Shown here piece after piece: positions 6,652-13,073 of a stretch of 13,595 nucleotides of DNA. Source of the DNA: JBFHES01 sp041584015 (GTDB lineage: Bacteria > Bacteroidota > Bacteroidia > Bacteroidales > M50B96); contig JBFHES010000113.1 of the NCBI GenBank assembly GCA_041584015.1, positions 1 through 13,595 of the forward strand, written 5' to 3'. The stretch's first letter is position 1. Each line of letters starts with the position of its first letter. Under the pieces are notes generated by a model. The model ran no database searches. It worked only from the letters and a program-made list of their open reading frames with translations, and had not been told where the DNA came from. The position numbers and the translations under genes are program-made.

Positions 6652-7890
6652 TTATACTTTCCACATTTTTTTACCTGCCATGGTCATGTCTGCCTCAATT
6701 GGCATTTCCTTCCCTTTTAGCAGGATGTGCCAATAAATCCAACGGAACAGCACCTTGCCGTAATGATTGATTTTAGTATTCTTGAGTAAACCGAATGGAC
6801 CAACTCCAGGCAACGGGAAGGTTCCGGGTAGTGGCTCTGTTTCATAGTTAAAATCGATTAGCGATCCCATGCCATGCCCTGTTTCGATATAGCAGTTTGC
6901 ATGCCCATCGAATTTCGCCATTAATGGTCTGCCTTCAATTGCCGAAAGCAAATTGTCATAGAGTATTTCGGCTGAGAAGTGGGCAACTGATCCGGCTTTT
7001 GAAGTTGGTAGATTAGCAGCATCACCCAATACAAATATATTTTCGTATTGCTCACTTTGTAGGGTATGCTTATTTGTTGGAACATAGTTCAGGTCGTCAC
7101 CCATACCGCTACGCTCAATCATCTCCGATCCCATGTTTACGGGAACAATGGTCAGCAGGTCGTACTCAATCTCCTGCTCATCGTACGAAATGATTTTTTT
7201 ATTTTCATGATCAACACGTTCAAGGTAAAAATCAGGAACAATTTTAATGTTCTTTTCCACCAAAAGCTCACTTAGCATTGCCGTAGCAACTGGTTTGGTA
7301 AAAGCTCCTGATAGCGGTGTAACATAAGTAATGTCGACTTTATCGCGCATACCTTTCTTGGTAAAATAAGCATCTGCCAAAAAGATAAACTCCAACGGAG
7401 CTACCGGGCACTTAAATGGTAATTCGGCAATATTCATAACCAGCTTGCCACCTTCCCAATTCTTGATAAATCTTTGGAGAGCCACTGCACCATCAATGGT
7501 ATAAAAGTCGAAGATATTTTTGTACCAACCATTTTCTTTTAAACCGGGTGTTTCATCTGGTCGGGTTTGCGTTCCGGTAGCAATTACTAAGAAATCGTAA
7601 TTTAGCACACGACCTCCATCAAGCAAGACCTTATTTTCTTTCGGAGCAATTTTGTCTATCTCAGAATATATTACATTGGTTCCTGCCGGAAAGAAATCAC
7701 TCTTAGCCTTAATAACATCTTCCTTTTTGTAAATATCGAATGGAATAAATAAAAAGCCCGGTTGGTAGTAATGAGTCTTGTGTTGGTCAACAATGGTAAT
7801 TTCCCATTCTTCACGACTTAAGGTTTTGCGCAGTTTATTTACCATGATGGTACCTGCTGTTCCTCCTCCAAGTATAAGTATCTTCTTCAT
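6652..7890 (-). CDS. sqr: Sulfide:quinone reductase-like FAD-dependent oxidoreductase
   Basis: Flavoprotein of 412 residues of the sulfide:quinone oxidoreductase/flavocytochrome c family; it likely oxidises sulfide (or another thiol-level sulfur) to sulfane sulfur and passes electrons to membrane quinone. The N-terminal FAD-binding Rossmann motif is GGGTAG (residues 8-13). ATGTQTRP (104-111) is the second dinucleotide-type motif, and FVLGDAANLPTSKAG (286-300) is the C-terminal FAD motif. Two redox-active cysteine candidates stand at the SQR positions: Cys161 in FKCPVAPLE and Cys333 in ANCYIETGHG. There are no others, so the third cysteine of type I SQRs (Cys128 in Acidithiobacillus) is missing. 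The hydrophobic C-terminal region (about 355-392, including LFRWIYWHILLKG) would dock it on the cytoplasmic face of the membrane. It is the first gene of the leftward five-gene operon and is divergent from a Crp/Fnr regulator. The exact substrate is inferred from family, not shown. Confidence 0.88.
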   Translation of the reverse strand: MKKILILGGGTAGTIMVNKLRKTLSREEWEITIVDQHKTHYYQPGFLFIPFDIYKKEDVIKAKSDFFPAGTNVIYSEIDKIAPKENKVLLDGGRVLNYDFLVIATGTQTRPDETPGLKENGWYKNIFDFYTIDGAVALQRFIKNWEGGKLVMNIAELPFKCPVAPLEFIFLADAYFTKKGMRDKVDITYVTPLSGAFTKPVATAMLSELLVEKNIKIVPDFYLERVDHENKKIISYDEQEIEYDLLTIVPVNMGSEMIERSGMGDDLNYVPTNKHTLQSEQYENIFVLGDAANLPTSKAGSVAHFSAEILYDNLLSAIEGRPLMAKFDGHANCYIETGHGMGSLIDFNYETEPLPGTFPLPGVGPFGLLKNTKINHYGKVLFRWIYWHILLKGKEMPIEADMTMAGKKMWKV

Positions 7891-7973
7891 AACAAAATTG
7901 TTTCTGTGTTGTTATTTCTATGTAACCTTGGGTAAAAATACGGGATTGTAGAATTGCAGTACCGAAATTGCTT

Positions 7974-7987
7974 ATGATAACTATCAT
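7974..7987. promoter_or_regulatory. FNR/Crp-type palindrome 1
   Basis: ATGATAACTATCAT has half-sites ATGAT and ATCAT separated by four bases, the architecture of FNR-type boxes (TTGAT-N4-ATCAA). All bases pair symmetrically except the central AC. It lies 84 bases before the sqr start and 55 before the regulator start. It is a likely operator for the neighbouring Crp/Fnr protein, acting on one or both divergent promoters (inference). On the minus strand the nearest sequence resembling the Bacteroidota -7 element is TATTTTTA (7933-7940), without a matching -33 TTTG, so activator dependence of the sqr promoter would be plausible. Confidence 0.65.
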
Positions 7988-7988
7988 G

Positions 7989-8006
7989 TTATGATAATTA
8001 TCATAA
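7989..8006. promoter_or_regulatory. FNR/Crp-type palindrome 2 (perfect 18-mer)
   Basis: TTATGATAATTATCATAA is a perfect 18-bp palindrome whose core ATGAT-AATT-ATCAT repeats the half-sites and spacing of palindrome 1. Its centre is 17 bp from that of palindrome 1. It ends 36 bases before the regulator's ATG and lies just upstream of TACTTTTA (8011-8018), a weak -7-like element on the plus strand. Binding here could therefore repress the regulator's own promoter (inference). The perfect symmetry makes it the stronger operator candidate of the two. Confidence 0.7.
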
Positions 8007-8042
8007 TGACTACTTTTAAACAGAATTAGAATCAATATTTAA

Positions 8043-8738
8043 ATGAGCGAGCGTATTAAATCACCGGATTGTCAATTTTGTTCTTTCAAGTCGATTTTGT
8101 TTAGCTCTTTGGAAAACGAAGGATTAGAGAAATTAAATCGCTGTAAAGACCAATTTCTATTTAAAAAAGGTGAAGCGATTGTTAACGAAGGTGACGAAAT
8201 TCACAATATTATATACCTGCACAAAGGCTTGATGAAATTGCATAAGCGGGTTAACGATACGCAAAGCCAGATTATAAGTATTGCCAAGCCCTTTGATTTT
8301 GTGGGCTTGCTATCGGTATTCTCTAACAATCATTTTATTTATTCGATTACTGCCATTGAGGATTCATCAGTTTGCTTTATTAGCAAGGATTGTATGCAAA
8401 GTGAGATATTAATAAATGGCAAATTTGCTCAAGACATTATTCAACGCATGAGCAAAACAACCGACGATGTTCTTGAGAATAAATTCTCGCTAAGTAAGAA
8501 AAACCTTAGAGGCCGTATTGCTTATACCTTGCTTGATTTCTCAGAAAATATCTATAAGACCAATGAATTTGACTTGCCTATTTCTCGTCGCGAGATAGCT
8601 GAATTAATTGATATGCGGACAGAAAATGTTATTCGCATCCTATCAGAGTTTCGTAAAGACGGGATCATAAAAATCAATGGTCATATGATTGAGATAATGA
8701 AACCCGACATGTTACGAAAGATTTCAGATGCAGGCTAA
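8043..8738 (+). CDS. Crp/Fnr family transcriptional regulator with N-terminal CxxC
   Basis: DNA-binding regulator of 231 residues. The N-terminus has Cys10-x2-Cys13 and a third cysteine, Cys34 (RCKD). The cyclic-nucleotide-binding-like beta barrel follows (about 35-125; FKKGEAIVNEGDEI at 40-53, YLHKGLMKL at 58-66), with Cys111 and Cys117 near its end, then the dimerisation helix. The winged helix-turn-helix is at 178-209 (LPISRREIAELIDMRTENVIRIL). The recognition helix has TENVIR, with Glu194 and Arg198 at the positions that in FNR (E209, R213) and CRP (E181, R185) read the conserved half-site bases, in keeping with the nearby ATGAT-N4-ATCAT sites. The cysteine arrangement differs from E. coli FNR (20, 23, 29, 122) but could still ligate an Fe-S cluster or sense sulfane sulfur or redox state. 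No cNMP-binding arginine/serine signature was recognised. Divergent position and sites make it the probable regulator of the sqr operon (inference). Confidence 0.9.
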   Translation: MSERIKSPDCQFCSFKSILFSSLENEGLEKLNRCKDQFLFKKGEAIVNEGDEIHNIIYLHKGLMKLHKRVNDTQSQIISIAKPFDFVGLLSVFSNNHFIYSITAIEDSSVCFISKDCMQSEILINGKFAQDIIQRMSKTTDDVLENKFSLSKKNLRGRIAYTLLDFSENIYKTNEFDLPISRREIAELIDMRTENVIRILSEFRKDGIIKINGHMIEIMKPDMLRKISDAG

Positions 8739-8756
8739 TGATGCCGTTGCTCTGGC

Positions 8757-9506
8757 TTATTCTCTCGGATTTGGTTTACTTAAATACTCCTCTGTGGTAT
8801 AAATAGCTTTAACGATTATTTGCTTGTTTTTCCCGATTACAAATTCACTTAAGCCGACATGTGTTCTGTTAGCAGGGTTCCAATCATAAGTATAACCTAA
8901 TTGTGTCCAAGGATACTTATCATCCAAAGCACACTCATAATATCTGCTTATTCTATTTGCATTAATCCACTCTTTATGCGCCTGATCAACATCTTTCGGG
9001 AAACACAATTCGCATGAACTATCATCTATTTCTTTATCCGGACACGGTCTGAATAAATCGGAAGGTTTCACCCAGAACTCTACAAAATGACCATATTTTG
9101 ATCCTGGCGGTAATCCTAGCAATTGATTAAGTCGTTGGTCAACATCTGCTGCTGCCAGCTCTTGCATCCTGGCATGCAATTCAGGAGCAGTTGTAATCCA
9201 CATCTCATAATTACCCGTTGGATAAAAGGATGAATCCATATAAGCCTCATAGTAGGATGTGTTTGATTTATAACTAACCACCAATAAATAATTCTCACCA
9301 TTTATTTCTTTCCAAACAAGATTGCTATTCTCGGGCTTAATCTCAATAAGCGCATCTGACACCTTGCTGGCTTCAGGCGACATGGCATACACAATAGACT
9401 CCTGATAGGCCGATTCTGGATTTTGAACATTATTAAGTAAACTAATGTAATTGCAACTAGTTAAAAATAAACTTAAGGTGATAAGGAATAAGTACGCCTT
9501 TCTCAT
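8757..9506 (-). CDS. Lipoprotein of unknown function with cysteine cluster
   Basis: Protein of 249 residues with a type II signal peptide: MRKAYLFLITLSLFLTSC, lipobox LTSC, lipidation at Cys18. The next residue is Asn, which does not point to inner-membrane retention, so the outer membrane is likely. The mature part is not recognised as a known family. It has WITTAPELHARMQ (103-115), KYGHFVEFWVKPSDLFRPCP (137-156) and a cluster Cys155, Cys165-x2-Cys168, Cys192, which in the oxidising periplasm or at the surface would most likely form disulfides, although metal binding is possible. The C-terminal region is strand-rich. It is convergent with the Crp/Fnr gene with only 18 bases between the stops, and no clear terminator was seen there. 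Its upstream region carries inverted repeats at 9585-9639. Function is unknown. Confidence 0.8.
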   Translation of the reverse strand: MRKAYLFLITLSLFLTSCNYISLLNNVQNPESAYQESIVYAMSPEASKVSDALIEIKPENSNLVWKEINGENYLLVVSYKSNTSYYEAYMDSSFYPTGNYEMWITTAPELHARMQELAAADVDQRLNQLLGLPPGSKYGHFVEFWVKPSDLFRPCPDKEIDDSSCELCFPKDVDQAHKEWINANRISRYYECALDDKYPWTQLGYTYDWNPANRTHVGLSEFVIGKNKQIIVKAIYTTEEYLSKPNPRE

Positions 9507-9551
9507 GATAAAATAATAAGGATTAAACTGATAAACATAATTAATGAATAA

Positions 9552-9566
9552 CGTTAAATTCTAACG
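9552..9566 (-). repeat. Small inverted repeat in the lipoprotein leader
   Basis: CGTTA (9552-9556) and TAACG (9562-9566) flank a five-base loop and would form a short stem in the leader of the lipoprotein transcript, about 45 bases before its start codon. It may be part of the folded leader that includes the larger repeats at 9585-9639. A five-pair stem is weak evidence on its own. Confidence 0.3.
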
Positions 9567-9584
9567 CCCCACTGAAGCATGATT

Positions 9585-9639
9585 ATTTTGCACGTTAATA
9601 GAATCAAATTTAAGGGATTTTGCTTAAGCGTGCAAAATC
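9585..9639 (-). repeat. Overlapping inverted repeats upstream of the lipoprotein gene
   Basis: ATTTTGCACG (9585-9594) is perfectly complementary in inverted sense to CGTGCAAAAT (9629-9638), and TTAA extends the pairing after one bulged base. Nested inside, GATTTTGC (9616-9623) pairs perfectly with GCAAAATC (9632-9639) around an eight-base loop. The two stems share the same right arm and so exclude each other. The block lies about 80-130 bases upstream of the lipoprotein start, in what would be its promoter or leader. It could be an alternative-folding RNA leader or a cluster of three operator half-sites with core ATTTTGC. Transcription across it is not shown. Confidence 0.5.
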
Positions 9640-9735
9640 GGAATAGTCCGGTGAAGTAATTTAACCTTCATTCTATATTATAGTTGGTGAAACTAGAAGT
9701 AAATATCATACTTAGCGAGGCAAATAAAAATAGAT

Positions 9736-9775
9736 GAAAAATTGGCCCAGCTAGCCCACCATTGCAGCTACCAAT
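9736..9775 (-). terminator. Possible terminator of the two-CW gene
   Basis: Read on the minus strand after the two-CW stop, ATTGG and CCAAT (9771-9775 and 9741-9745) pair, with an inner AGCT-AGCT pairing, and the stem runs straight into TTTTTC (A-run at 9737-9741). The stem is interrupted by unequal internal loops, so strength is uncertain. Its place, 26 bases beyond the stop codon, fits a rho-independent terminator. Confidence 0.4.
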
Positions 9776-9800
9776 AATAAAAAGTAATTTAACTTGATGA

Positions 9801-10127
9801 TTACTTATCTAAAGAAAATAGACTAACGTCCATGTTGTCTTCAAAACGGGTTCTTGTTATCACAAAATTCCGACCTTCCTCGGCGCCTACAAGTTTAAAA
9901 AATTCACATTGTAAACAATCCTGCATTTTCTCAGCAAACGTTCCGGCAATTCTATCATCGCAAAAAGTACCTGCAATGGCCCAGCAAAACCTACCTGCAG
10001 CTACTCCACCGTTGGCGTTGTCGTACAAGCCGTGAATAGCAGCCGGGCAAACGCCACAGGTAGCAACACGTTTTCCACCAGGTTCACGACCGCATGCTTT
10101 AAATTCCCAACAGTTTACTTTGTTCAT
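9801..10127 (-). CDS. Two-CW domain protein (eight-cysteine)
   Basis: Small cytoplasmic protein of 108 residues that carries the pattern of the 'two-CW' domain: NCWEFKACGREPGG (5-18) with the first Cys-Trp, CGVCPAA (24-30), an Asn-Gly-Gly stretch (39-41), GRFCWAIAGTFCDD (45-58) with the second Cys-Trp, then GTFAEKMQDCLQCEFFKLV (62-80) and EEGRNF. Eight cysteines (6, 12, 24, 27, 48, 56, 71, 74) are arranged as CxxC pairs and singles, suggesting metal or Fe-S binding; this is inferred, since the domain's cofactor is not known to me. The start at 10127 (MNKVNCWE) is preferred because the domain begins immediately after it; an ATG at 10190 would add 21 unrelated residues. In other bacteria the domain occurs alone or attached to signalling proteins. 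It lies divergent, across 429 bases, from a sensor histidine kinase. Confidence 0.85.
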   Translation of the reverse strand: MNKVNCWEFKACGREPGGKRVATCGVCPAAIHGLYDNANGGVAAGRFCWAIAGTFCDDRIAGTFAEKMQDCLQCEFFKLVGAEEGRNFVITRTRFEDNMDVSLFSLDK

Positions 10128-10556
10128 AAGATTGATTAAGGTACCATCATTATACTGCTCATTATTACAAAAGGTTATTCCTACAATCAAAAAAACAGGA
10201 CTTTTTTATGAACACAATTGGTGCTCACTTTTTTGCCTTTGACCTTATATCACATCTAATTTCCCAGATTAACATGGAGAGTTATTTTTGTTTACTCAAA
10301 AACACGCATTCCTAAAACAAAACGCCTAAAAAGAGAACAAACAGTAATTTTATTCGTAGACAACCATCATTACTAATAACAGCATAATTTAAAGCTTTAC
10401 TTCGCTCTTGCAACCTTTAAACACAGCAGACACAGAGCATCTAGCGAAAATAGAATAATTATTAATTAGGGTAATCAACATAAAATTTGATCAGGAAAGG
10501 ACTTTTTATAAGTATCTTAAACTCGATTGAATTTCTAAGGCACAAAAAGGACAAGT
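10128..10556. other. 429-base intergenic region between divergent genes
   Basis: AT-rich, with no credible reading frame and no RNA gene recognised. It must hold the promoters of the two-CW gene (leftward) and the histidine kinase gene (rightward), but no good match to the Bacteroidota TTTG / TAnnTTTG promoter was found by eye. TTCGCT (about 10402) and AGCGAA (about 10443) form a weak six-base inverted repeat. A short direct repeat (AGGACTTTTT, near 10197 and 10498) occurs 300 bases apart and may be chance. Confidence 0.5.
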
Positions 10557-12572
10557 ATGAATAAAGCACACATGTCAGTAACAGTTTTCCTATTCATCTC
10601 CATTATTTTACCTCTAACTTGTTTCTCTGGTTCAAAAGTCGATAGCCTCAAACAAAGCTTGCTTTCACCTATCGATTCTGTAAAGTACAATGCCTACTAT
10701 GAATTAGGCGACTATTATCTGGGAGCTGATTTAGACTCAGCACTAGACTTTACACTTGCCGGGTTCAATCTGGCAACACAAATAGACTATAATAAGGGCA
10801 TTGGCGAAAGTGCCACTCTACTTGGTATTGTTTATATAATGAAGAACAATTCGGAGAAGGCCTACGAATATTTTAATCATGCTTTAAAGCTCTATCAATC
10901 TATTGACGACACGCTGCAAATTGCACGCTCCTATAATAACATTGGCATCTATTATAATGAGTTAGGTTTATTGCAAAGAGCATTAGAACATTACTTGGAA
11001 GCCTTAAAATATTATGAAACTATTGATTTAAAAAAAGACGAAGCGCTGTGTATTAACAATATTGGCATTGTGCATTACGATGAACACAATCTTGACGAAG
11101 CATTGAAGTATTACGAAAAAGCACTTACCATATTTTTAGAAGTGGATTATACGGAAGGTATTGCTGTTGCTTCGAACAATGTGGCCAATGTGTACATGAA
11201 AAGAAAAGACTATCAAAACGCCTTAAAGTACTACATACAATCATACAACAGCGAAGTAAAGCGAAACTCGCTGTACGGCATTGCCCATGAATTAAATAAA
11301 ATAGGGGAAGTATTTATTGGACAAGGGAATTACACTGAAGCTCTTGACTCGCTGCAAAAGGCACTGAGTATAAGAGAATCGATTAATAGTGAACTAGGAA
11401 TTTGCGAATCGAGTGTAGCTATTGGTAAAACCTATCTAAAAACAAACAAGCTAGCCGAAGCAGAAAAATATTGTTTACTAGCCTACAACAAAGCGCTGGA
11501 GATTCAATCAGATTCATGGATTTGTGATGCCAGCGAACAATTAACGCTCATCTACGAGAAACAGAACAACTTTAAAGAGGCACTTAACTTTCATAAGATT
11601 TATAAAACATCAGCCGATAGTATTTTGGCCGCAAAGAAAATTAAGGAGATTACGGAACTAAACATGAAACTGGAATTTCAGAAACAACTAGATGAGGATA
11701 AGCTGGAGCGAAATACAGCTGACTTAACCCATAAATACATTCGACTTTTTTATATCATCTCTCTCAGTTTAGTATTACTGGTAATTGCGTTTACTTACTA
11801 TCAATATCACATTAAAAAGAAAGCGAATATAAAACTAACTAAGAACTACGCTCTTATTGAGAAACAAGCAGAGCAACTTGAAAAAGCTAATGCTACCAAA
11901 GATAAATTCTTCTCAATTGTTGCTCACGACCTGAAGAGCCCGTTCCATGGGCTCATGGGATTGACTGAAATTCTGAGTCAGGATTATGACGGATATAAGG
12001 ACAAGGATCGAAAAGAAATATTAGCTGTTGTTAACGACGGATTAAAAAACACCTCCTACTTACTTGAGAATTTATTAACCTGGGCGCGTTCGCAACGAGG
12101 TTGTATTAAACTTGAAACAACCTCGCTCAATTTGCGATATTTAGTTGATGATAGCATTGCAGCTTACCTTGGAGCTGCTACATTAAAAAACATTAAACTG
12201 ATAAATGACATAGCTCCTGACCTGGAAATAAAGGCAGATTTGGCAACCACAAAAACAGTGATTGGGAATTTGATAAACAATGGTATTAAATTTAGCCATG
12301 CTGATGGCAAGGTGTTGATTAAAGCAAAAATTAACGCACATGAAGTAGAGGTAAGTGTTTGCGATACCGGCATGGGTATGAATCAGGAAACGCTTGACAA
12401 GCTCTTTAAAATTGAAAAAAGTTTTTCGACCCAGGGCACAAATAAAGAAGAAGGCACCGGACTAGGGCTTATCCTCTGCAAGGAGTTTGTTGAAAAAAAC
12501 AACGGCGAAATATGGGCAGAAAGCGAGCTTAATAAGGGCTCCTGCTTTAAGATTAAATTACCTAAAGGCTAG
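10557..12572 (+). CDS. TPR-repeat sensor histidine kinase
   Basis: Membrane sensor kinase of 671 residues. A signal peptide (about 1-24) exports the N-terminal sensor region, which contains about six or seven tetratricopeptide repeats between residues 45 and 350. Several have typical A/Y-rich helices such as SYNNIGIYYNELG (125-137), CINNIGIVHYDEHN (165-178), and EALKYYEKAL (181-190). A transmembrane helix (about 395-415) leads to a coiled-coil linker (425-450). The kinase core follows: a HisKA segment with FFSIVAHDLKSPF, phospho-acceptor His457; the N box with NLINNGIKFS (571-580); G1 DTGMGM (603-608); and G2 GTGLGL (633-638). All catalytic motifs are intact. No receiver or DNA-binding domain is fused, and no response regulator gene is adjacent, so the partner is unknown. 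The sensed signal is presumably a periplasmic protein or peptide (inference). Its TAG stop overlaps the stop of the convergent TfoX-N gene. Confidence 0.95.
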   Translation: MNKAHMSVTVFLFISIILPLTCFSGSKVDSLKQSLLSPIDSVKYNAYYELGDYYLGADLDSALDFTLAGFNLATQIDYNKGIGESATLLGIVYIMKNNSEKAYEYFNHALKLYQSIDDTLQIARSYNNIGIYYNELGLLQRALEHYLEALKYYETIDLKKDEALCINNIGIVHYDEHNLDEALKYYEKALTIFLEVDYTEGIAVASNNVANVYMKRKDYQNALKYYIQSYNSEVKRNSLYGIAHELNKIGEVFIGQGNYTEALDSLQKALSIRESINSELGICESSVAIGKTYLKTNKLAEAEKYCLLAYNKALEIQSDSWICDASEQLTLIYEKQNNFKEALNFHKIYKTSADSILAAKKIKEITELNMKLEFQKQLDEDKLERNTADLTHKYIRLFYIISLSLVLLVIAFTYYQYHIKKKANIKLTKNYALIEKQAEQLEKANATKDKFFSIVAHDLKSPFHGLMGLTEILSQDYDGYKDKDRKEILAVVNDGLKNTSYLLENLLTWARSQRGCIKLETTSLNLRYLVDDSIAAYLGAATLKNIKLINDIAPDLEIKADLATTKTVIGNLINNGIKFSHADGKVLIKAKINAHEVEVSVCDTGMGMNQETLDKLFKIEKSFSTQGTNKEEGTGLGLILCKEFVEKNNGEIWAESELNKGSCFKIKLPKG

Positions 12573-12880
12573 GATTTACCACTCACGTATAGAGCTGCTT
12601 CGGCAGCAAAACGCTCCCAGTTTTCCATATAGTCAAAAGGTACTTGCACCCACTCTTTCATTGGTCGGTTTTTTCCTGATGGATCAAAAAGCTTGGTTCC
12701 ATCATAACTCAAGGCCTCTTGATGTGACGAACCATTTAATTTAAAAACCAATTCATTCTGAAAGAAACAGCAAAAAGCTTTACCATTGATTTTATAACAA
12801 GGCTTGCCAAACATTTGACTTTTTACCGATCCCTCAATTTTTTCTGCTACCTCGTGATATAGACTTTCTTCTCTGCTCAT
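12569..12880 (-). CDS. TfoX N-terminal domain protein
   Basis: Small protein of 103 residues consisting only of a TfoX/Sxy N-terminal domain: an opening helix (EESLYHEVAEKIEG), the family's MFGKPCYKINGKAFCCFF (residues 23-40) matching 'mFGg.g.....faci', the VFKLNGSSHQEA strand, LFDPSGKNRPMKEWVQVPF (about 64-82), and a closing amphipathic helix. TfoX of gammaproteobacteria activates competence genes, but single-domain Bacteroidota members have no shown role and no C-terminal TfoX domain is present. Start: ATG at 12880 (MSREES) fits the family start; an in-frame ATG at 12898 would add six residues. Read convergently with the histidine kinase gene: the palindrome CTAG at 12569-12572 contains both stop codons, so the two transcripts end on each other. 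Competence is not implied. Confidence 0.82.
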   Translation of the reverse strand: MSREESLYHEVAEKIEGSVKSQMFGKPCYKINGKAFCCFFQNELVFKLNGSSHQEALSYDGTKLFDPSGKNRPMKEWVQVPFDYMENWERFAAEAALYVSGKS

Positions 12881-12967
12881 ACGATTTATTTTAATCATGC
12901 CAAGATAATGAAGGATAAGAGATTGTGCAACGCGACATGATCAGAATAAAAGACTATTCAACGATCT

Positions 12968-12979
12968 CTAGAATTCTAG
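12968..12979. repeat. 12-bp palindrome in an intergenic region
   Basis: CTAGAATTCTAG is a perfect palindrome in the 193-base gap between the TfoX-N gene and the T9SS-secreted protein gene. A weak ATCAGT/ACTGAT stem (12990-12995 with 13008-13013) follows. Neither is followed by a T-run on either strand, so terminator function is not supported. It could be an operator for the leftward TfoX-N gene, whose start lies 88 bases away. Confidence 0.3.
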
Positions 12980-13073
12980 CACGTCTTATATCAGTTGAAC
13001 CATTTTTACTGATTCAAGATCCAATTCTTCTTGCAGTGTCTCCCTGTTAAGTCTAATTATTTATGCACGCCTT

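Noticed and set aside
7835..8035. Short minus-strand frame across the divergent promoter
   Set aside because: It overlaps the start of the flavoprotein gene out of frame and covers the palindromic operators; no family features.
9552..9640. Possible integron attC-like site (GTTAAAT plus paired arms)
   Set aside because: The required RYYYAAC/GTTRRRY pair at the ends is missing, and there is no cassette structure or integrase nearby.
10197..10509. Direct repeat AGGACTTTTT at the two ends of the 429-base intergenic region, considered as insertion-site duplication
   Set aside because: Short and T-rich, no terminal inverted repeats and no transposase remains between the copies; likely chance.
12990..13013. 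ATCAGT/ACTGAT hairpin as terminator of the T9SS protein gene
   Set aside because: No T-run follows on either strand, and the stem is only six A/T-rich pairs with a 12-base loop.
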